Both the position numbers and the translations under genes were made by a program. From Candidatus Peregrinibacteria bacterium (GTDB lineage: Bacteria; Patescibacteriota; Gracilibacteria; UBA1369; UBA12463), in NCBI GenBank assembly GCA_026395555.1, contig JAPLYO010000023.1:1-34057 (forward strand): a stretch of DNA of 34,057 bases. Reading direction: 5' to 3'. The notes beneath the pieces are model-generated. The model was given only the letters and a program-made list of their open reading frames with translations. It was not told the DNA's origin and made no database searches. This document shows positions 1 through 7,684 of this stretch, one piece after another; within the stretch, counting starts at the first letter, position 1; each line of letters begins with the position of its first letter.

Positions 1-278
1 TCCCAGATATTCGGGATACGATAGGTGAGGAATTTGTCCTTCCCGAGCGGATGCTTCTTGAAGTAGGCGTTGTATTTACGATATAACTTGTCAATCACCG
101 CCTCGTCCACAAACTTCCCCTCCCAATCCCACATGTACTCATCAAAACCGAGATCCTTGAAGGCGATATATGCCTCCTCAATCTCATCCGTCGTTGATAT
201 AAAGCTCTTATCGCACCAGTATGCGGGATTCGCATTATCCGGATGCTGCGTCGACATGGTAGATGGAATTTTGTGCAT
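1..278 (-). CDS. ppcA: Archaeal-type phosphoenolpyruvate carboxylase, N-terminal part (cut by window edge)
   Basis: The reverse-strand reading from an ATG at 278 begins MHKIPSTMSTQHPDN and continues with a DEYMWDWEGKFVDEAVIDKL stretch and a LTYRIPN stretch. This matches the conserved N-terminus of archaeal-type PEP carboxylase (MSTQHPDN signature), which carboxylates PEP to oxaloacetate and is much shorter (about 500 residues) than the usual bacterial enzyme. Only about 92 codons lie in the window; the rest runs off the left edge. I chose the ATG at 278 rather than the in-frame ATG at 257 because the family has residues before the MSTQHPDN motif. No Shine-Dalgarno is visible. The enzyme would be cytoplasmic and anaplerotic. 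The identification rests on motif recall over a short fragment but the match is specific. Confidence 0.82.
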   Translation of the reverse strand, partial: MHKIPSTMSTQHPDNANPAYWCDKSFISTTDEIEEAYIAFKDLGFDEYMWDWEGKFVDEAVIDKLYRKYNAYFKKHPLGKDKFLTYRIPNIW

Positions 279-298
279 TAGATTTTGCAAAAGTTGTG

Positions 299-315
299 CC
301 CTGATAGTATCAGGG
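299..315. promoter_or_regulatory. Perfect 17-bp palindrome upstream of the PEP carboxylase gene
   Basis: CCCTGATA-G-TATCAGGG is a perfect inverted repeat with a one-base centre, 20 bases upstream of the PEP carboxylase start. A reverse-strand TATAAT lies at 341-346, so the palindrome would fall in the 5' leader. It could be a repressor operator or an RNA hairpin; nothing here says which. Confidence 0.4.
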
Positions 316-381
316 TTTGGATGCAGAAGAAAAGTGAAGAATTATATTTCGCATACTTACCTTCTTCATATCATTTTTGAA

Positions 382-1488
382 TCATCTTACTCTCATAGCC
401 TCTTCAACTATCACTAAAACTTCTTTCGCGCATCCCCACGAATATGTCACGCCGTTGCCACCATGGCCATAATTATGCACCACAAATTTTTCGCTTATTT
501 CGGCCATTTCATCATCAGCAGGCAGTCCTGAATTCTCCCTTTCAAGACGAATACCTCCGCGAAAACTATCGTCCTCCCTGCGGGATGGCCGTAACCCAAC
601 ATGTTCCGAGATTACTCGCGCCTGAGCAAGTGCCGGCATAGCCTTTATGCACCTATCGAGAATTGCTACAGAAATTTCAGTAGAAATTTTCATATTTCCA
701 TCCATCCTTTCATAGGTACCGCCAAGCATAATGTGATCCCGCTGGGGCATGATATGCACCATTCCCTCTGGGTTTTCATCATCACAGTAGATGGTGCTTA
801 CCCCTGGGGGACGCGTCACTTTTACAAGCTGGCCGCGAGTTGGATATACCAGTGCATCACCCAGCTTTTGCGCTCCAAGACCGCTACAATTAATAACGAT
901 ATTTGCCTGACTAAGCGGTTCTGACATATCGCTAATAGTACTATTTTCCATTTTTCCGCCGCTCGCAATATATCGAGCCATCAAGTGTTCCATATATACC
1001 GTCATATCAAATGCAGGGTAATCAACTGTATATCCACTTCTGATACTACCAGGCACATTTATTCCGTGTTGCTTGGCATACTCGTCAATTTCCGTTCGAT
1101 TCATGCTGCGGAATGAATCTACATATCCTGCTTTTGCCCAATCTGGAGCATCACGTTCGGCAGGAAATACTACTAACCCTTTAACCAAATTAAGACCCTG
1201 CACCCCTTGGCGTATTCCCTCCATTAGTACTTCGAACGTATCCTTTCCCCAAACTTCACCTCTTACACGTCGTTCCTTGTTGTTGTCCGTGTTAAATGGC
1301 TCCCAAAAACTTGCCAACTTGCTTACCGGACCAGGAATATCTTTTGCCCAAATCTCAGTCTTATACCCCGCTTCTTGTAATTCTATAGCCGAAGTAAGAC
1401 CTATTATGCCCGCACCAATAACAATAACTTTTTGCTTTTGCGAGAGTATCTCTCTGTGACTACCTGGCTTATCAGCTAGCGTTCCCAT
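382..1488 (-). CDS. D-amino-acid oxidase-like FAD-dependent oxidoreductase
   Basis: The 368-residue protein has an N-terminal Rossmann FAD motif (VIVIGAGIIGL, about residues 22-32) and near the C-terminus VVHNYGHGGNGVTYSWGCA, which fits the D-amino-acid oxidase signature. Other family marks are YPTRGQLVKV in the middle and RPSR followed by RLERE, the region that in characterised enzymes supplies the Arg binding the substrate carboxylate. The family oxidatively deaminates D-amino acids to keto acids, ammonia and H2O2. No signal peptide is present, so it should be cytoplasmic. It is a single gene. A TAAAAT box ends exactly six bases before the ATG, suggesting a leaderless mRNA. D-aspartate oxidase or glycine oxidase activity cannot be excluded from sequence. 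Confidence 0.8.
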   Translation of the reverse strand: MGTLADKPGSHREILSQKQKVIVIGAGIIGLTSAIELQEAGYKTEIWAKDIPGPVSKLASFWEPFNTDNNKERRVRGEVWGKDTFEVLMEGIRQGVQGLNLVKGLVVFPAERDAPDWAKAGYVDSFRSMNRTEIDEYAKQHGINVPGSIRSGYTVDYPAFDMTVYMEHLMARYIASGGKMENSTISDMSEPLSQANIVINCSGLGAQKLGDALVYPTRGQLVKVTRPPGVSTIYCDDENPEGMVHIMPQRDHIMLGGTYERMDGNMKISTEISVAILDRCIKAMPALAQARVISEHVGLRPSRREDDSFRGGIRLERENSGLPADDEMAEISEKFVVHNYGHGGNGVTYSWGCAKEVLVIVEEAMRVR

Positions 1489-1500
1489 GGCGATATTTTA
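1489..1500 (-). promoter_or_regulatory. -10 box placed for a leaderless D-amino-acid oxidase mRNA
   Basis: On the reverse strand TAAAAT (1500-1495) is followed by six bases and then the ATG at 1488, so the predicted +1 is the A of the start codon. No good -35 is seen. Confidence 0.35.
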
Positions 1501-1570
1501 AAATAGAGTACATCATACACGAAAGGCTTGTATGCGTACACATCTTTGCCGTCGACTCCACCTCTATGCG

Positions 1571-2314
1571 CTATAAAGCCAAAATTTTACTACTCAATGT
1601 AATCGAGAGATCCGTAAAAAATTCCGTAGAGGTGATGGTGTGAATAGTGCCGCTGAGGAAGAGAAAGCCGAGGACGAAGAAAAGGAGGGCGGCTAAAAGG
1701 TTCGTAAGCGGAATAGAGATCTTTTTCTTCAAAAGAGTGAACCTGAGGGCGAGATGAAAAAATGTATTCTTTGCCCGGGCAGAAATACGATCCCATCCGA
1801 GAGCGAGCGCAAGAAGTGGTAATATCATCCCAACCGCAAATGTAAGAAGAATGGTGATGGTATGCCAGTTTGTCCCCTGCTGCGCGGCAAGCGTGAGAAC
1901 GGCACCGAATATAGGGGCCGTACAGGCACCTGAGGCGATGCCGAACATCATTCCGAAAATGAGAATACTGAGAGTGTCGGATTTCTCCGGAGTGACCGCG
2001 CGGTGATGCTTTTTAGGAATGATATTCCAACCAAAAAGCGAACTGAAGCCAAAGAAAATCAATAAAAGACCTGAGATTGTTTGTACGAGCTTGAGGTTTT
2101 TGATGAAGAATTGAACGAATACCGAAATACCAAGTCCAAGCGGAATAAACGTGATAAGAAGTCCCAGAAAAAATATCAGTATCATTTTCACCACATCCTT
2201 TTTTTCACGGAAGGCGATGGCAAAAAAAGCTGGTAAGAGGAATGGTCCACATGATGGCAATAGCGTGAGCATGCCGCCAAGGAATGCCGCAAGATAGCTT
2301 ATGTCGAAAAGCAT
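1571..2314 (-). CDS. CcdA/DsbD-type transmembrane thiol-disulfide electron carrier
   Basis: The 247-residue protein is almost wholly hydrophobic with about six membrane segments. It has the two paired motifs of the CcdA/DsbD transmembrane domain: LPSCGPFLLPAF with Cys22 in the first segment and SGACTAPIFGAVL with Cys131 in the fourth. These cysteines carry electrons across the membrane from cytoplasmic thioredoxin to extracytoplasmic thiol proteins. It lies 14 bases downstream of a DsbA-like gene on the same strand, so the two are likely co-transcribed and act together. No periplasmic or thioredoxin domain is fused to it, so it is of the short CcdA type. Reductant supply to the neighbouring DsbA-like protein is inference. 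Confidence 0.85.
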   Translation of the reverse strand: MLFDISYLAAFLGGMLTLLPSCGPFLLPAFFAIAFREKKDVVKMILIFFLGLLITFIPLGLGISVFVQFFIKNLKLVQTISGLLLIFFGFSSLFGWNIIPKKHHRAVTPEKSDTLSILIFGMMFGIASGACTAPIFGAVLTLAAQQGTNWHTITILLTFAVGMILPLLALALGWDRISARAKNTFFHLALRFTLLKKKISIPLTNLLAALLFFVLGFLFLSGTIHTITSTEFFTDLSITLSSKILAL

Positions 2315-2328
2315 GAGGAAGGATAGTT

Positions 2329-3054
2329 TTATATCTTCAAAATCTGCTTCACTGCCTTTGAGAGTGTTGAAACATCAACATATCCCTTGATTGGATATTT
2401 CTGTCCGTCCGGAGTGATCAAAATCGTGTGAGGAGTTCCATCTGCGCCGATTTTTTCCGCATCCTCAACCTGTGCCTGAATTTTTGCCGCGTATGGACTC
2501 TGCTTGAGACAGTCGTTGAACTTCGTGACATCAATGCCAAGCTTGGCTGCTATTTTTGGAAGCTCCTCTACCGGAAGACCATTATTAGAAGGCGTGACCT
2601 CCATCATATTGTCGAGATACTCCCAGAATTTCGCCTCACCTCCGATCGTAGCAACACACTCAAGCGCTTCGGCCTCGTTACGAGCCTTTGGATGATTAGA
2701 ATCGATTGGATAGTGTCTGTAGATCCATTTGATGTCATTTGGATAAAGCTTCATGATTTGCTGCATCGTCACATGAAAACGCTTACAGAAAGGACACTCC
2801 GTGTCAGAGTAGACGACGAATGAGATCTTGGCATCAGCGTTACCGCGTACGTGATCACCGGCACTGACGGGAACCATTGCCGCTTCATTTGTGGCCTGGC
2901 CAGGAGCCTGCTGAGCTGCTGCTGCTACATTTGCCTGGACGGTTTTTGCTTTGAAAAATGGAAGCTGGGATATTCCAATTCCCACCCCGATACCAATAAT
3001 AATGCCGCAAAGGCCAATGGTTGAGAGCATCCACTTGTTATTCTTGGTTTCCAT
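2329..3054 (-). CDS. Membrane-anchored DsbA-family thiol-disulfide oxidoreductase
   Basis: The 241-residue protein starts with an N-terminal membrane anchor (about residues 9-30), an Ala/Gln-rich linker, then a thioredoxin-fold domain. The active site is CPFC (Cys87, Cys90) in a SDTECPFCKRFH context, and the cis-Pro loop appears as GTPHTILI near the C-terminus. This is the Thioredoxin_4/DsbA_C pattern, often with disulfide oxidase or isomerase roles outside the membrane. It is the first gene of an operon with the CcdA-like protein and has a promoter just upstream. The protein would fold or repair exported Cys-containing proteins; several exported proteins in this window have cysteines. Direction of electron flow cannot be read from sequence. 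Confidence 0.88.
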   Translation of the reverse strand: METKNNKWMLSTIGLCGIIIGIGVGIGISQLPFFKAKTVQANVAAAAQQAPGQATNEAAMVPVSAGDHVRGNADAKISFVVYSDTECPFCKRFHVTMQQIMKLYPNDIKWIYRHYPIDSNHPKARNEAEALECVATIGGEAKFWEYLDNMMEVTPSNNGLPVEELPKIAAKLGIDVTKFNDCLKQSPYAAKIQAQVEDAEKIGADGTPHTILITPDGQKYPIKGYVDVSTLSKAVKQILKI

Positions 3055-3092
3055 AGGGGATTTTTTGAGAAAATAGAGACTTTAGTAGGTGG

Positions 3093-3121
3093 ATTATACC
3101 TGCCACAGCTTCACTTCGCAA
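3093..3121 (-). promoter_or_regulatory. Promoter of the dsbA-ccdA pair
   Basis: On the reverse strand TTGCGA (3121-3116) and TATAAT (3098-3093) are 17 bases apart, giving a leader of about 32 bases before the ATG at 3054. Confidence 0.6.
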
Positions 3122-3157
3122 ATTTGACTCCTTTACATTTCATGTTAAATTCGCTAG

Positions 3158-3169
3158 TATAGTTCGGCT
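3158..3169 (+). promoter_or_regulatory. -10 box placed for a leaderless metK mRNA
   Basis: TATAGT at 3158-3163 is followed by six bases and the metK ATG at 3170, so transcription would begin at the start codon. An alternative is TTGACT (3124-3129) with TAAATT (3146-3151) at 16 bases spacing, which would give a leader of about 10 bases. No SAM riboswitch fits in this short space. Confidence 0.4.
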
Positions 3170-4327
3170 ATGAGACATTTATTTACCTCAGAATCGGTTA
3201 CCGAGGGTCATCCTGATAAGATCTGTGATCAGATCAGTGATGGCGTGCTTGATGCTATCTTGAAAGACGATCCGGATGGACGCGTGGCATGTGAGTGTAT
3301 TGCTACTACGGGATTGGTCGTCGTTTCGGGTGAAATTCGTACAAAGACCTATGTGGATATTCCGGCGATCGCGCGGAATGTTATTCGTGAAATTGGATAT
3401 GATAATGCTACCTATGGTTTTGATTATAAGGCCTGCGCGGTTTTGACCTCTATCAATGAGCAATCGGCGGATATCGCGCTGGGTGTGGATGATAACGCGG
3501 CGAGTGGTAAAAAAATTGGTGCCGGAGATCAGGGCATGATGTTTGGTTTCGCCTGTAATGAAACTCCGGAATTAATGCCTCTGCCAATCATGTTGGCCCA
3601 TGGATTGACTCGAAAGTTGGCCGAGGTGAGAAAGTCAGGATTGATCCCTTATTTGCGCCCTGATGGTAAGTCTCAAGTTACGGTGGAATATGTTGATGGT
3701 AAGCCTATCCGAGTGGATACGGTGGTGCTATCGACGCAACATGACGATGGTATTGAACAAGAAAAAATTCGCGAAGATATTTTGAAAGAGGTTATTATGC
3801 CGGTGTGTGGCGGACTGATTGATGAGCGGACGATTTTTCATATTAATCCAACGGGTAGATTTATCATTGGTGGACCTCCTGGAGATTGCGGACTTACGGG
3901 TAGAAAAATTATTGTTGATACGTACGGTGGCATGGGACGTCATGGTGGTGGATGCTTCTCGGGCAAGGATCCGACGAAGGTCGATCGAAGTGGTGCGTAC
4001 ATGGCTCGCTATATTGCGAAGAATATTGTTGCCGCGGGCGTGGCTCGTCGATGTGAGGTTCAGTTGGCGTATGCTATCGGCTACCCGGAACCCGTTTCTA
4101 TCTATGTAGACACCTTTGGAACGGGTATACAGGACGATGAAAAAATCGCTGAAATGGTTGGAAAAGTTTTCCCTCTTTCACCCGGGGATATTATTGAGTG
4201 TTTGAATTTACGTCGTCCGATCTATAGGAAAACGGCCGCCTATGGACACTTCGGAAGGAGTGAACCGGAGTTCACCTGGGAGAAGACTGATAAAGTTGAG
4301 GAGATTAAGAAGGTGATGGGGGCATAG
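3170..4327 (+). CDS. metK: S-adenosylmethionine synthetase
   Basis: The 385-residue protein is full length for the family. It starts [21 protein letters not shown], with the catalytic His14 and Asp16 region, and carries both family signatures: [11 protein letters not shown] and [16 protein letters not shown]. The enzyme makes S-adenosylmethionine from ATP and methionine, with release of pyrophosphate and phosphate, in the cytoplasm. SAM made here would feed methyltransferases such as the RNA methyltransferase at 30081. It is a single gene, convergent with the orphan at 4330 with only two bases between the stop codons. There is no Shine-Dalgarno sequence. Confidence 0.98.
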   Translation: MRHLFTSESVTEGHPDKICDQISDGVLDAILKDDPDGRVACECIATTGLVVVSGEIRTKTYVDIPAIARNVIREIGYDNATYGFDYKACAVLTSINEQSADIALGVDDNAASGKKIGAGDQGMMFGFACNETPELMPLPIMLAHGLTRKLAEVRKSGLIPYLRPDGKSQVTVEYVDGKPIRVDTVVLSTQHDDGIEQEKIREDILKEVIMPVCGGLIDERTIFHINPTGRFIIGGPPGDCGLTGRKIIVDTYGGMGRHGGGCFSGKDPTKVDRSGAYMARYIAKNIVAAGVARRCEVQLAYAIGYPEPVSIYVDTFGTGIQDDEKIAEMVGKVFPLSPGDIIECLNLRRPIYRKTAAYGHFGRSEPEFTWEKTDKVEEIKKVMGA

Positions 4328-4329
4328 AT

Positions 4330-6453
4330 TTATCCTTTTGTCTCTCCGAGCGCCTTCTTTACTTTTCGCTTCATGCTGTGAAGTGTTTCGCTTGGGGTAA
4401 GTCCTTTTTCGTGCTCTCCATGTATTTCTTTGGCCAGAAAATCCGTAAATTCTTCAAATACCTCCTGGGCCTCCTTCAAAGGAGTACCTTTAGGAAAACT
4501 GCAAAAAACATTATTAAGTCCTAACACTTTACATTCGATCTGTTTTGATTTTTCCCCAAAACGTACGAGGGCTTTTGCGAATTTCGAAAAACTGTTCCAT
4601 GCAATATTCATATAGGGCAGGTGAATTTCACCCGCCTCACTTACTCCATGCCCTCTATCTTTTTCATGTCCTTCACGCTCGATATGTCCACCACATGAGT
4701 TTGTCGTTTCAATTCCAACCATATTCAAAATTCTCACTAATTCCATGATTGATGCATCTACAGGCCTATCGCCTCTATCAAAAATTTTCGTAGGATCGAA
4801 ATTGGGATCTACGATTGCTAATTCATCACCTGCGCTGTCTGTCGTTACCTGGGAAAGGTCCATTAATCGTTTGCTCTTTCTATCACTTCCAGTGCCAAAC
4901 ACTCTTTCAATTTCTTCTTGCCTCTTCTTTTTCCAACTCTTATTCGCCATATTAACTCGGATTCTCACACGACCGTGATCTACATACATATCTATCTCAA
5001 CAAGGAAACCGTCTACTTCAAATTCTTCTTTTGAAAACGCCCCATCTGGGGAATGCACAACTTGCCTACTCATATCCTCCCATAACGCGTTGCTCTTCAT
5101 GACCTTCTCTATAATCACATCCTCGTATATATTTATTATTTGTCTTCTTTCTTCCTCGCTTGCACTCCCTGCCTCTACATAAAAATCAAAATCTCTCGGA
5201 AAACCTCGTACTCCATCTAGCTCTCCTAACTCATTCGGCTTAAAGTTATAGGTAATTTTGTTCGTCGTGCGACTATCTGAATTATTACTGCCATTCAAGG
5301 ATAGTAGCGCATCCCTAGGGCTCATGCCTTGCTTGAGATTTTGCTCGATTTGAACAACCACTTGATCATATTGTCGTCTCAATTCCTGAAAAGCGATGTT
5401 TTGTTTCGAATCATATATCTTGTAATCAACATCAAAAAAGTTAAATGGTATTTCATTAAATGGGTGAGCCTGATCATGATCTGGTGCGATAAATTGGCTC
5501 TTCCCTCTCTCGTGATATTTCTCAGGCTCGCATGAAATTCTATCAAATCCAAGTAAAAGACCGAGCGCCTGTCTCATCTTATCGTTTAGTTCGGGCGGTG
5601 TTTTACTAGAACCAAAATGCCAACTCGAAATAAAAATTACCACTTCTTCTACTGATTTACTCTCCATTCCTAGTTCCTTAAACAGTAATTCATTTTCCAT
5701 TATCACCCTCTCTACCGCGACAGGATTGTAAAGAACCTCTTCCGACTTTTCCTCGTCACTGCCATCTCCGTGTGGATCCCCATGGTGACCGACACTTCCT
5801 CCGTGACCACTATCGTAACTTCCGTGACTACCCTCATGACGACCACCATGACTGATATTTAGCACAACGCCTCTTAGATTTGGCGCCGTTTCAATTATGC
5901 TCCTTAAAAATGCATTATTATGAAACTTTATCTCTACCGCGAGCGGCTTAACACCACTCAGTACGGCAGGTAATTGAGCATATTTATCTCCTATGAGAGC
6001 GTTCGTCGATTGCCAATCGACTACGCTATTCTGCTTCGATCGCTTAACGCAAAGGTCGATTATTTTTTCATTTTTCATAACAAATGGCTTTCCGCCAAGA
6101 CTCTGCCACTGAGACTTCGGCATAATCCAAATCCTATTTTTCATTCTATCACCCAATAAACAACGAACATCCCGAAGATCAGTCCATCCTTTACTGGATA
6201 TATTTACTCCCTTATAATCCCCATTTTGCCTCATCCTATTGTAGGCTCCATAGAACTTTTTAAACAACTGCGTATCGGCGTCTTTCACTTCTTCATGCGG
6301 ATCCCATGGTAACGTTTTTGGCGTATAATCACACACGAATACCGTCTTGTCTCCCTGCTTTACAATTTCAAATTTCATTTCTGGTACCTCACTACGAAGA
6401 GCCGATTCAAAAGCATCGGACAATGAACCCATTTCTTTTACTGCTTCATTCAT
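4330..6453 (-). CDS. Orphan 707-residue protein with His/Gly-rich tract and a C-terminal Cys/His motif
   Basis: I do not recognise this protein as a whole. It has no signal peptide or membrane segment. Residues about 199-232 form a low-complexity His/Gly/Asp tract with seven His, which may bind metal or act as a linker. The middle has a charged helical region and a GFPRDFDFYVE stretch. Residues about 565-620 read LVRILNMVGIETTNSCGGH, then a variable part, then PYMNIAW. This resembles a motif in small uncharacterised proteins (G.ET..SC.GH ... P.....). The N-terminal part mentions no known catalytic motif. It is convergent with metK and transcribed alone. Base composition looks slightly more AT-rich than its neighbours. 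Function unknown. Confidence 0.8.
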   Translation of the reverse strand: MNEAVKEMGSLSDAFESALRSEVPEMKFEIVKQGDKTVFVCDYTPKTLPWDPHEEVKDADTQLFKKFYGAYNRMRQNGDYKGVNISSKGWTDLRDVRCLLGDRMKNRIWIMPKSQWQSLGGKPFVMKNEKIIDLCVKRSKQNSVVDWQSTNALIGDKYAQLPAVLSGVKPLAVEIKFHNNAFLRSIIETAPNLRGVVLNISHGGRHEGSHGSYDSGHGGSVGHHGDPHGDGSDEEKSEEVLYNPVAVERVIMENELLFKELGMESKSVEEVVIFISSWHFGSSKTPPELNDKMRQALGLLLGFDRISCEPEKYHERGKSQFIAPDHDQAHPFNEIPFNFFDVDYKIYDSKQNIAFQELRRQYDQVVVQIEQNLKQGMSPRDALLSLNGSNNSDSRTTNKITYNFKPNELGELDGVRGFPRDFDFYVEAGSASEEERRQIINIYEDVIIEKVMKSNALWEDMSRQVVHSPDGAFSKEEFEVDGFLVEIDMYVDHGRVRIRVNMANKSWKKKRQEEIERVFGTGSDRKSKRLMDLSQVTTDSAGDELAIVDPNFDPTKIFDRGDRPVDASIMELVRILNMVGIETTNSCGGHIEREGHEKDRGHGVSEAGEIHLPYMNIAWNSFSKFAKALVRFGEKSKQIECKVLGLNNVFCSFPKGTPLKEAQEVFEEFTDFLAKEIHGEHEKGLTPSETLHSMKRKVKKALGETKG

Positions 6454-6470
6454 GTTATTATTATAACATG
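6451..6470. promoter_or_regulatory. Inverted repeat with an internal -10 box at the start of the orphan gene
   Basis: CATGTTAT-TATT-ATAACATG contains the start codon of the 707-residue protein (6451-6453) in its left arm. On the reverse strand TATAAT (6465-6460) ends six bases before the ATG, with TTGCCT at 6488-6483 as a -35, 17 bases away. The predicted mRNA is leaderless, and a protein bound to the repeat would block both -10 and start site. Confidence 0.5.
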
Positions 6471-6489
6471 TTTTCTCATTTTAGGCAAT

Positions 6490-7671
6490 TTATGCCTTCA
6501 CTCCTGTAAGTGCCCCTGACCTATTTGTTTTCCATAACGCCACGCCTCCGAAGGCGACGAGAATTACCATTGAGGTGGAAAGTGCTGCGGGTAGTGAGTA
6601 TTTGTCGGTAACGAAGCTCATGAGAGGGGCGAGGGCTACGTACATCAGCCTGTCGACCATGTTTCGGATGGAGAGAACGGTGACGCGTAGGTCGGAGTCG
6701 ATCATGCGGTTGGCGACGGTGAGAGAGAGCGGGGTGAGAATGCCCCAGGCCATTCGAGGTAGGAGGGTAAAGGCGACGGCCCAGATGGCAGGTATATTCA
6801 TTCCAAGGCACCCAATAACGACGATAGCCATGATCATGATGTACTGCGCCCATTCCGGCATTTTCTTCTGTAGGCGGTGAGAAATGATACTACCGAGCGC
6901 GACCGCAAAACTACCTATGGCAAAAAGTATGCCGAACCATGCGACCGGAAGATGCTTTTCTTGATACATAATCTGAGAAAACCACACGCTGCAAAATGTA
7001 ATCGATGAGATGGTTGCAAAAAGTAGCGAAGACCAGAGCATTCTTTTATCCTTGAGAAAGATCCCAAAAAGCGCCCGCTTGAAATTCTCTACATGTTCTT
7101 CGTGTGGACGACTGCGTGTGGGCTCGACGAAGGTGAGGATGATGATGAGGGCGATGACTGTAGAGATGAGCTGAGCATAGAATGGCAGTCTGAGCGAAAT
7201 CGCGGCGAGGAATCCACCGGCGATACAGGTAACTCCCTCCGAGAAAAAGCCAATACTTCCTGCTGTTCCTGTTTTCTGTTGATAGGTGGACTGCTCCTCG
7301 AGTAAAAGCAGTGAGTCGTAAATTATGGCCTCCTTTACGCCTGAGTAGAGACTATAACTGATGGCTAAAAGTATTTCCGCGAAAGCGACAGCCGCGAATC
7401 CATTCGCCTGAGAATAAATTCCAAATCCGATAATGGCGACCAGTTCACTGATAATAAGAATCTTCTTTCTTCCAATGAGATCGGCAATATATCCTGATGG
7501 TATCTCAAAAACCGCTACGGTAATGGCAAATATGGCCTGTATAAGAAATACATCACTCGTCTTCAGGCCGATCGAGACAAAAAAAGGCAGAAGGATCGAG
7601 ACGGTGAAAAGCATCATCTCAAAGACTGAGTAGAGATAGACCTTGAAGATGTTGCGATTAAGATGGGGCAT
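6490..7671 (-). CDS. Major facilitator superfamily transporter
   Basis: The protein is 393 residues when started at the ATG at 7671; a longer reading from 7749 would overlap the upstream NRAMP gene and add a non-conserved tail, so I reject it. The N-terminal half has the usual MFS pattern FEIPSGYIADLIGRKK, the loop 2-3 motif, and the sequence is hydrophobic along about 12 segments. Substrate is unknown; drug or metabolite export would fit the family. It starts 13 bases after the NRAMP stop codon and is likely the last gene of the same operon. No substrate-specific residues can be named from sequence. Confidence 0.88.
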   Translation of the reverse strand: MPHLNRNIFKVYLYSVFEMMLFTVSILLPFFVSIGLKTSDVFLIQAIFAITVAVFEIPSGYIADLIGRKKILIISELVAIIGFGIYSQANGFAAVAFAEILLAISYSLYSGVKEAIIYDSLLLLEEQSTYQQKTGTAGSIGFFSEGVTCIAGGFLAAISLRLPFYAQLISTVIALIIILTFVEPTRSRPHEEHVENFKRALFGIFLKDKRMLWSSLLFATISSITFCSVWFSQIMYQEKHLPVAWFGILFAIGSFAVALGSIISHRLQKKMPEWAQYIMIMAIVVIGCLGMNIPAIWAVAFTLLPRMAWGILTPLSLTVANRMIDSDLRVTVLSIRNMVDRLMYVALAPLMSFVTDKYSLPAALSTSMVILVAFGGVALWKTNRSGALTGVKA

Positions 7672-7684
7672 TGAGTATGGCGTC

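Noticed and set aside
382..384. TGA read as glycine, as in Gracilibacteria
   Set aside because: Conserved genes such as metK and the RNA methyltransferase have no internal TGA and use GGN for conserved Gly; TGA ends proteins at sensible lengths.
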